DNA of 10,864 nucleotides from Limisphaerales bacterium (lineage in GTDB: Bacteria; Verrucomicrobiota; Verrucomicrobiia; Limisphaerales; PALSA-1396), in contig PLJQ01000514.1 of NCBI GenBank assembly GCA_003140275.1, forward strand, positions 9,295 to 20,158, given 5' to 3'. Position numbers and translations under genes: made by a program. Below, in pieces: positions 6,870 to 10,864 of the stretch; position 1 is the first letter of the stretch; each line of letters opens with the position of its first letter. The notes under the pieces are model-generated. The model saw nothing but the letters and a program-made list of their open reading frames with translations, had not been told where the DNA came from and made no database searches.

Positions 6870-6896
6870 ATGGAACTCAACTCCTTTTACACATGA
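6870..6896 (+). other. Possible 8-codon leader ORF overlapping the next start
   Basis: ATG 6870 opens a mini-ORF encoding MELNSFYT that stops at TGA 6894-6896, overlapping the downstream ATG (6893) as ATGA. A purine-rich AGGAG at 6853-6857 lies 12 nt upstream, the best Shine-Dalgarno-like string seen in the window. Ribosomes ending here could re-initiate on the Tat lipoprotein gene. The ORF is very short and could be chance. Confidence 0.3.
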
Positions 6897-8470
6897 AACT
6901 GCCGAAGAAAAAGTCTCCACGCGTCCCGGTAGCACCGCACTCCGGCATCACCCGCCGCGACATGCTCAAAGGCATGGCCGGGCTGACGGCTGTCGCCGCG
7001 CTGACGAGTTGTACTCATGTCACCAAAGATTCCGGAGGCAAGACGAAGACCTCGATTTTGCCGATCTCCGGCTTGATCCATCGCGAGAACGAAAGGCCCG
7101 GCACGCGCGATTGGCTGTTGCAAAACACCCGCATCGACCCGGCGACCAAGTATCGTTGTTCGTGGATCGAAGGTTACTGTTCGTGTACCAGCGTGTGCGC
7201 CGGTGAGAGCATCAGCTTTCACGTCAGCACGAATCCGGCTTCGCTATTCACGCTGGATATTTATCGCATGGGTTACTACGGCGGCACCGGTGGGAGGCAC
7301 GTCACAACTCTTGGGCCATTCAAGGGCCACGCTCAACCCGACCCGCCCGTTGGAAAAAATCGTTTGCGCGACTGTCAGTGGAAACCGTGCGCCACTCTCA
7401 AAATCCCGCGCGACTGGGTGAGCGGCGTTTACCTTGGCAAACTCACCGCCGAACGCGAGCAACTCCAGAGCTACGTGATTTTCATCGTGCGCGACAACCG
7501 GCGCGCGGATTTCATTTTTCAATGTTCCGACACAACCTGGCAGGCGTACAATCGTTGGCCGAATCAGTTTGCTCTCTATGACGACGGGAAAGACCAATGG
7601 TATTGGGGAGCGGGTGTGGATGTCAGCTTCAACCGGCCGTACGGAAAATATTGCCAGATTTTCGACGCCCCGCTCTCGACGGGTTCGGGTGAATGGTTTC
7701 TCTGGGAGTTTCCCATCGCGTACTGGCTGGAGTCGCAAGGTTATGATGTCACCTACATTTCCAACCTCGACACGCACACGGACCCAAAAGGACTTTTGCG
7801 GGCGAAAGGATTCCTCTCCGTCGGGCACGACGAATATTACTCCATCGAAATGTTCAACCATCTCCAAAAGGCTGTCGGCGACGGTCTTAACGTGGCCTTC
7901 CTCTCGGGCGATACCTGCTTCGGTCGTATCAATCCGCGGCCGGACTTGCGCGGCACGGCGAATCGGATCTTCGGGCGCACGGGCGTTTTTGGCCCGCCGG
8001 GCGGCACGCGGGATTTTGTGGCGATTGATTCGCTTCCACACGAGAGGCCCTACGCCAACGAACTGGTCGGCGCGCACAGCACGGGACAGGTGACCGGCGG
8101 CGCGGATTGGATCTGCTCGCAACCGAACCATTGGATTTTCGAGGGCACCGGCATGAAGAAAGGAGACGGCATTCCCGGGCTGGTCGGCTGGGAATGGCAC
8201 GGCGATCCCGCGAAGATTCCGGGCCTCGAAGTTGTTTCCACCGCGCCGACGCAATCCAAACCCGGCGAACTCAACGGCGGCAATTATACGGCCACGGTTT
8301 ACCCCGGCCCAAAAAAGAACTTTGTTTTCAGCGCCTCGACCTGCTGGTGGGCCGACGGTTTGTCGGAACCGCCCGGCTACATGCGGCCATCCGTTTACAC
8401 GACGCCCAAAGGTCCTGATGCCCGCGCCCAACGCATCACTGAAAATGTTCTCAAGCGGATGCTCGCCTAG
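6893..8470 (+). CDS. Tat-exported putative lipoprotein, N,N-dimethylformamidase beta-subunit-like
   Basis: The 525-residue product begins with a twin-arginine signal: ITRRDMLKGMAG (19-30), then a hydrophobic stretch ending in LTSC (37-40). LTSC is a lipobox that would make Cys40 the lipidated first residue. The mature part matches the domain family named after the large subunit of N,N-dimethylformamidase. Recognisable blocks are LDIYRMGYYGG (121-131), FQCSDTTWQAYNRW (209-222), VTYISNLDTH, LSVGHDEYYS (308-317) and GWEWHG. The H-x-E in GHDEYYS (His312, Glu314) corresponds in layout to iron ligands known in that enzyme. Enzyme activity on formamide is not implied for all members. Export with folded cofactor by Tat and anchoring outside the cytoplasmic membrane are inferred. 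It is probably the last gene of the cluster, facing thiS convergently. Confidence 0.85.
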   Translation: MKLPKKKSPRVPVAPHSGITRRDMLKGMAGLTAVAALTSCTHVTKDSGGKTKTSILPISGLIHRENERPGTRDWLLQNTRIDPATKYRCSWIEGYCSCTSVCAGESISFHVSTNPASLFTLDIYRMGYYGGTGGRHVTTLGPFKGHAQPDPPVGKNRLRDCQWKPCATLKIPRDWVSGVYLGKLTAEREQLQSYVIFIVRDNRRADFIFQCSDTTWQAYNRWPNQFALYDDGKDQWYWGAGVDVSFNRPYGKYCQIFDAPLSTGSGEWFLWEFPIAYWLESQGYDVTYISNLDTHTDPKGLLRAKGFLSVGHDEYYSIEMFNHLQKAVGDGLNVAFLSGDTCFGRINPRPDLRGTANRIFGRTGVFGPPGGTRDFVAIDSLPHERPYANELVGAHSTGQVTGGADWICSQPNHWIFEGTGMKKGDGIPGLVGWEWHGDPAKIPGLEVVSTAPTQSKPGELNGGNYTATVYPGPKKNFVFSASTCWWADGLSEPPGYMRPSVYTTPKGPDARAQRITENVLKRMLA

Positions 8471-8489
8471 CTTGGTCGCGTGGAGTGGT

Positions 8490-8511
8490 GAGGCGGGCGT
8501 CTCCGCGAGCC
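8490..8511. repeat. GC-rich motif related to the 3921-3994 element
   Basis: GAGGCGGGCGTCTCCGCGAG plus CC resembles the left arm of the inverted repeat at 3921-3944 (shared GAGG, GCGTC, CG.GAG, CC). It again lies in an intergenic gap, here between convergent genes. It is likely a second, partial copy of the same dispersed element. Confidence 0.4.
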
Positions 8512-8523
8512 ACATCGTTGCAT

Positions 8524-8547
8524 AGCTGCGCTCGTGAGCGCGCGGCT
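8524..8547. terminator. Hairpin between convergent genes, possible bidirectional terminator
   Basis: GCGCT-CGTG-AGCGC (8528-8541) is a perfect 5-bp stem with a 4-nt loop; AGC/GCT can extend it across mismatches. It sits between the stop of the Tat lipoprotein gene (8470) and that of thiS (8552). No U-tract is present, so termination is only a guess from position. Confidence 0.3.
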
Positions 8548-8551
8548 GACA

Positions 8552-8761
8552 TCACCCCCCTGCGACAATCTTCACGATTTCCAATCGATCACCAGATTTG
8601 AGTTGGCGCTTGGAAAATTCCGATGGCGCGACCGCCTCGCCGTTGTGCTCCACCACCACACTGCGCGGCAGCAAACCCTGCGCCACGAGGAATTCCTCGA
8701 TTGTGGAAGGTAGTTTAGTTTCCGTCGGACGACCGTTGGCGATGACGGACATGGGGCTCAC
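8552..8761 (-). CDS. thiS: Sulfur carrier protein ThiS (intact copy)
   Basis: The 69-residue protein is a beta-grasp ThiS: VIANGRPTETKLP, IEEFLVAQGLLPRSVVVEHN, SGDRLEIVKIVAGG. The C-terminal Gly-Gly is what ThiF adenylates and what carries the thiocarboxylate for thiazole synthesis with ThiG. I choose GTG 8761 over ATG 8752 because the truncated thiS copy upstream begins at the matching codon (MSQDF versus MSPMS before VIANG). This start overlaps the toxin stop by 4 nt (GTGA); with ATG 8752 the gap is 5 nt. Either way the gene directly follows the toxin and probably depends on the same mRNA. No thiG or thiF lies within the window; thiH is about 1.2 kb upstream. The family call is secure. Confidence 0.93.
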   Translation of the reverse strand: MSPMSVIANGRPTETKLPSTIEEFLVAQGLLPRSVVVEHNGEAVAPSEFSKRQLKSGDRLEIVKIVAGG

Positions 8762-9021
8762 GAAAAGAGATTATCAAACTCATTGTGCGTCCCGATCCAA
8801 ATCCATTCAATTGTTTTACCACGACGCACCCCCACGGCACGATATTGGTCCGTGATACGAACAGACCAGACATCGTCCCGTCCCTGAAGTTTCTTGAAAC
8901 GCAAGGAGGCATGATCGGGGTTTTGCTCGAACAAGCGGTACGCCTCACGGGCGCGGGCTTTCGTGACGGGCGCGAGACGGACATACGCGCGCCAGAAAGC
9001 GGGCCGGGTCTTGGAGATCAC
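8758..9021 (-). CDS. RelE/ParE-superfamily toxin of a type II toxin-antitoxin pair
   Basis: The 87-residue basic protein has the small RelE/ParE fold pattern: an N-terminal helical hairpin (RAREAYRLFEQNPDHAS), FKKLQG near 43-47, then strands VWSVRITDQYRAVGV and IEWIWIGTHNEFDNL. The strand ending ITDQYR and the C-terminal W-G-x-H-x-E/D-[YF] region are typical of chromosomal RelE/ParE-like toxins. Members either cleave mRNA at the ribosome or poison gyrase; the sequence does not settle which. It starts at GTG 9021, overlapping the antitoxin stop as GTGA, and its own stop overlaps the GTG of thiS in the same way. Such overlaps suggest translational coupling. Its position inside a thiamine operon is unusual. 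Confidence 0.83.
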   Translation of the reverse strand: MISKTRPAFWRAYVRLAPVTKARAREAYRLFEQNPDHASLRFKKLQGRDDVWSVRITDQYRAVGVRRGKTIEWIWIGTHNEFDNLFS

Positions 9022-9239
9022 AGCTTTGACGGGTCAAGCGGCTCGGCTAGCCCTTCGCGCAGAGCATCGGCGACAAAAGCGTCGAGCTTCGGACGCGGAC
9101 GCTCGTCGCCGAGGATGCGCTCCCACTCGCGGTCACCGGCTTGTTGCTGGAGGAAGCGGGCGAAATCCACAACCTCACGCGCTTTGTCTTCGGGAAGGTT
9201 GCCCACAATTTCGACCAGTTCTTTCGCAACTGCTGTCAT
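9018..9239 (-). CDS. Antitoxin partner of the RelE/ParE-type toxin
   Basis: The 73-residue acidic, helical protein begins MTAVAKELVEIVGNLPEDKA and contains EVVDFARFLQQQAGDREWE. It ends with a C-terminal segment (LDAFVADALREG) suited to wrapping a toxin. The PEDKAREVVDFARFL block resembles short antitoxins of the DUF2281/VapB-like type that precede RelE-like or PIN toxins. Order and overlap fit a type II module: antitoxin first, with the toxin GTG overlapping its TGA. By analogy it should neutralise the toxin and repress its own promoter, but I see no clear promoter or operator in the 9-nt gap to the truncated thiS. It may instead be transcribed from the upstream thi genes. No DNA-binding fold can be named with certainty. 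Confidence 0.75.
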   Translation of the reverse strand: MTAVAKELVEIVGNLPEDKAREVVDFARFLQQQAGDREWERILGDERPRPKLDAFVADALREGLAEPLDPSKL

Positions 9240-9248
9240 GCAAACAAA

Positions 9249-9395
9249 CTAACTCCACCACTGCGCGCGGGCAAGCGCGTACTCCACCACCACGCTGCGC
9301 GGCAACAAACCCTGCGCCACGAGGAATTCCTCGATTGTGCAGGGCAACTTGGTTGCGATTTGGTGGCCGTTTGCAATGACAAAGTCTTGGCTCAT
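9249..9395 (-). pseudogene. thiS: Truncated duplicate of thiS
   Basis: This 48-codon ORF reads MSQDFVIANGHQIATKLP and continues IEEFLVAQGLLPRSVVVE, matching the first 38 residues of the intact thiS downstream. It then departs into YALARAQWWS and a TAG. The conserved second half and the C-terminal Gly-Gly are missing, so it cannot act as a sulfur carrier. Its ATG overlaps the stop of the preceding membrane-protein gene (ATGA), which suggests this was the original site of thiS in the operon. At its broken end ACTCCACCAC occurs twice on the plus strand (9252-9261 and 9281-9290), a possible rearrangement scar. The nucleotide match to the intact copy is patchy: near-perfect over 58 nt, diverged upstream. 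Confidence 0.85.
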
Positions 9396-9901
9396 TGCTG
9401 TTGAGACGACTTAACAGCGGACGGGCTTGAAAGACTTGGTGCCAGCCTTCGACTTACAGGAACTCCAACCTTTTCGACTTCAAAAACACTCTGAAGCTGG
9501 CGGGCTAACTCCTCAAATCCGGTCGGATAGCGAATTGAAACCGCGATTGGCGTGTTGGCATTGTAGTGCAACACGCATTCAAATCTCTGTGGGCCATTTG
9601 TGATCAAAAAGCTTTCCGATCTGTCGAGGAAACCGGTGACAACAACTGCCGGCGTAGATCGAAAAAACTGCTTTAATGCCAGTTCGAGCCGCGTTAATAG
9701 AGGCAAGTCCTCCAATGCCAAGCCTGTTCCCCGTACCTCCAGTGTCTCAAAGCCCATGTGAGGAAGCTTTTGCATAGCGACATGGAACCGTTGAGCTGTC
9801 GCCTGTGGACTAACTCTTTCCGCTAAGACCAAGCGCAAAAGCATGAAGCCTGTCAGCAGAAGTATCGCGACCAACCACTTCCAATAAATTGTTCGTTTCA
9901 T
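9392..9901 (-). CDS. Unknown membrane-anchored protein in the thi operon
   Basis: The 169-residue product (from ATG 9901) starts MKRTIYWKWL and has one hydrophobic helix at about 8-27 (KWLVAILLLTGFMLLRLVLA). About 125 mixed alpha/beta residues follow (FHVAMQKLPHMGFETLEVRG, VVVTGFLDRSESFLITNG, FECVLHYNANTPIAVSIRY). A Ser/Pro-rich tail ends in SSQQQ. I do not recognise the family. The helix suggests an uncleaved signal anchor with the rest outside the cytoplasm. GTG 9931 and ATG 9916 are alternative starts; 9901 is favoured because it gives a compact basic n-region. It lies between thiH (stop 9950) and the truncated thiS, whose ATG overlaps its TGA. By eye its codons are AT-richer than those of thiH, which hints at later arrival. 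A direct role in thiamine synthesis is not supported by the sequence. Confidence 0.72.
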   Translation of the reverse strand: MKRTIYWKWLVAILLLTGFMLLRLVLAERVSPQATAQRFHVAMQKLPHMGFETLEVRGTGLALEDLPLLTRLELALKQFFRSTPAVVVTGFLDRSESFLITNGPQRFECVLHYNANTPIAVSIRYPTGFEELARQLQSVFEVEKVGVPVSRRLAPSLSSPSAVKSSQQQ

Positions 9902-9949
9902 GAAAGTTCGCCGCATTAACTCGAGATGCACGGTTTGAGATACAGATGA

Positions 9950-10864
9950 TTACACCGTCAGCGCCGCGTCCCAATCCTTCCACACCGGTTCGTAGCCGAG
10001 ACGTTGAATTCGCTTCGCGACTTCATCAGCGGAGCGATCGTCGGCGATGTCGAATTGGCCGGTCGCGTTGGTTGCGTGGCCATTCGACGGTTTTGCCCAT
10101 TCGCTTGCACCGGCTTCCACGATGCGACCGCGCACGGTCTGGTGGATGTTTTCCTTCCCTGCGCCGGTGTAACCGCCCGGTTCGGTGTGGCTGCCCGCGC
10201 TCATCAACGTGATGCCGAGCGGAATCAAGCCGTCGCGCAGTTTCCCCGGTTCGCGCGTCGAGAGCACGAGGCCGATATCCGGGAACATCAGGCGAAATGC
10301 GCAAACAAGTTGCACCAGTTCGCGGTCACTGATGTGCGTCAGCGGCTTGAATTCGCCCGCGCTCGGACGCAAGCGCGGCAACGAAATTGTCAGTTGTGTC
10401 TTCCAACAGTTACGCAGGAGATAATCCGCGTGCGCCGCCACACACAACGCCTCGTATCGCCAGTCCGCCAGTCCGTAGAGCGCGCCGATGCCGAGCCGCC
10501 GGAAGCCCGCCGCGTAGGCGCGCTCGGGTGTTTCGAGCCGCCAGTCGAAATTCTTCTTCGGGCCAGCGATGTGCATGTCGTCGTAAATTTCGCGGTCGTA
10601 AGTTTCCTGATAAACCACGAGGCCATCCGCGCCGGCCGCAACGAGCGGCGCGTATTCTTCCGACTCCATTGGCCCGACTTCGAGCGACACACTGGGGATT
10701 TCCTCGTGCAATGCGGCGACGCAATCGCGCAGATAATTGTTCGAAACGAATTTTGGATGCTCGCCCGCGACGAGCAGGATGTTGCGAAAGCCTTGCCCGG
10801 CGAGCGCCGCCGCTTCGCGCTTCACTTCGTTCACTGTGAGGGTGACGCGCAGGATGGGATTGTC
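9950..10864 (-). CDS. thiH: 2-iminoacetate synthase ThiH, 3' part (partial)
   Basis: The frame runs off the right edge; 304 codons are present before TAA at 9950-9952. Characteristic ThiH blocks are NILLVAGEHPKFVS, SVSLEVGPMESEEY, GLVVYQETYDREIYDDMH, RLGIGALYGLADWRYE and SLPRLRPSAGEF, then LSTREPGKLRDGLIPLGIT and MSAGSHTEPGGY. ThiH is a radical-SAM enzyme that cleaves tyrosine to give dehydroglycine (2-iminoacetate) and p-cresol for thiazole assembly in anaerobe-type thiamine synthesis. The CxxxCxxC cluster motif lies upstream, outside the window. A GTG at 10834 could look like a start, but the frame is open and family-like before it (PILRVTLT), so it is internal. The choice of ThiH rather than a ThiO glycine oxidase suits an organism with low-oxygen or tyrosine-based thiazole synthesis. 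Any TPP riboswitch would lie off the edge. Confidence 0.95.
   Translation of the reverse strand, partial: DNPILRVTLTVNEVKREAAALAGQGFRNILLVAGEHPKFVSNNYLRDCVAALHEEIPSVSLEVGPMESEEYAPLVAAGADGLVVYQETYDREIYDDMHIAGPKKNFDWRLETPERAYAAGFRRLGIGALYGLADWRYEALCVAAHADYLLRNCWKTQLTISLPRLRPSAGEFKPLTHISDRELVQLVCAFRLMFPDIGLVLSTREPGKLRDGLIPLGITLMSAGSHTEPGGYTGAGKENIHQTVRGRIVEAGASEWAKPSNGHATNATGQFDIADDRSADEVAKRIQRLGYEPVWKDWDAALTV

Noticed and set aside
7244..8515. Minus-strand open frame of 423 codons
   Set aside because: Antisense to the dimethylformamidase-like gene, which carries a signal peptide and conserved motifs; high GC explains the long opposite frame.
8552..9239. Reading the TA-thiS unit as a new thiamine-responsive defence system
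   Set aside because: The parts are a standard type II pair and a standard ThiS; nothing in the sequence shows ThiS acting on the toxin, so only coupling and insertion are claimed.

Overview
The window reads like chromosomal DNA of a moderately GC-rich, Gram-negative-type bacterium, most likely a member of the Verrucomicrobiota (Limisphaerales/Pedosphaera-like) or a close PVC relative. This is inferred from the gene types: a TlpA-type thioredoxin with a long helical N-terminal region, small single-helix membrane proteins, a Tat lipoprotein of the dimethylformamidase-like family, a DR2241-type Fe-S protein, and intergenic inverted repeats. Almost no gene has a recognisable Shine-Dalgarno sequence. 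No rRNA, tRNA, CRISPR array or transposase gene was seen.

Layout. Positions 1-189 hold the 3' end of a CoA-acylating methylmalonate-semialdehyde dehydrogenase gene (mmsA/iolA family, + strand). About 500 bases without a confident gene follow; they contain a strong hairpin and traces of a decayed minus-strand ORF. Next on the + strand come apaG (692-1078) and two adjacent genes for small membrane-anchored proteins of related architecture (1161-1848). The minus strand then carries a TlpA-like thiol-disulfide oxidoreductase (1899-3029). Upstream of it lies a broken gene for a DR2241-like 4Fe-4S protein (3062-3808). A 74-bp imperfect inverted repeat (3921-3994) precedes a four-gene + strand cluster: metal-dependent amidohydrolase, cupin, Gfo/Idh/MocA oxidoreductase and an exported dimethylformamidase-like Tat lipoprotein (4103-8470). 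This looks like a small catabolic operon of unknown substrate.

The right end (8552-10864, minus strand) is a thiamine-thiazole locus. It reads thiH (5' end outside the window), an unknown membrane-anchored protein, a truncated copy of thiS, an antitoxin/RelE-ParE-type toxin pair, and then an intact thiS. The genes are chained by 4-nt overlaps, so the intact sulfur-carrier gene sits directly behind the toxin. The two thiS copies share a 58-nt block with only two differences, while their 5' parts have diverged. This toxin-antitoxin insertion and mosaic duplication within a biosynthetic operon is the most unusual thing in the window.
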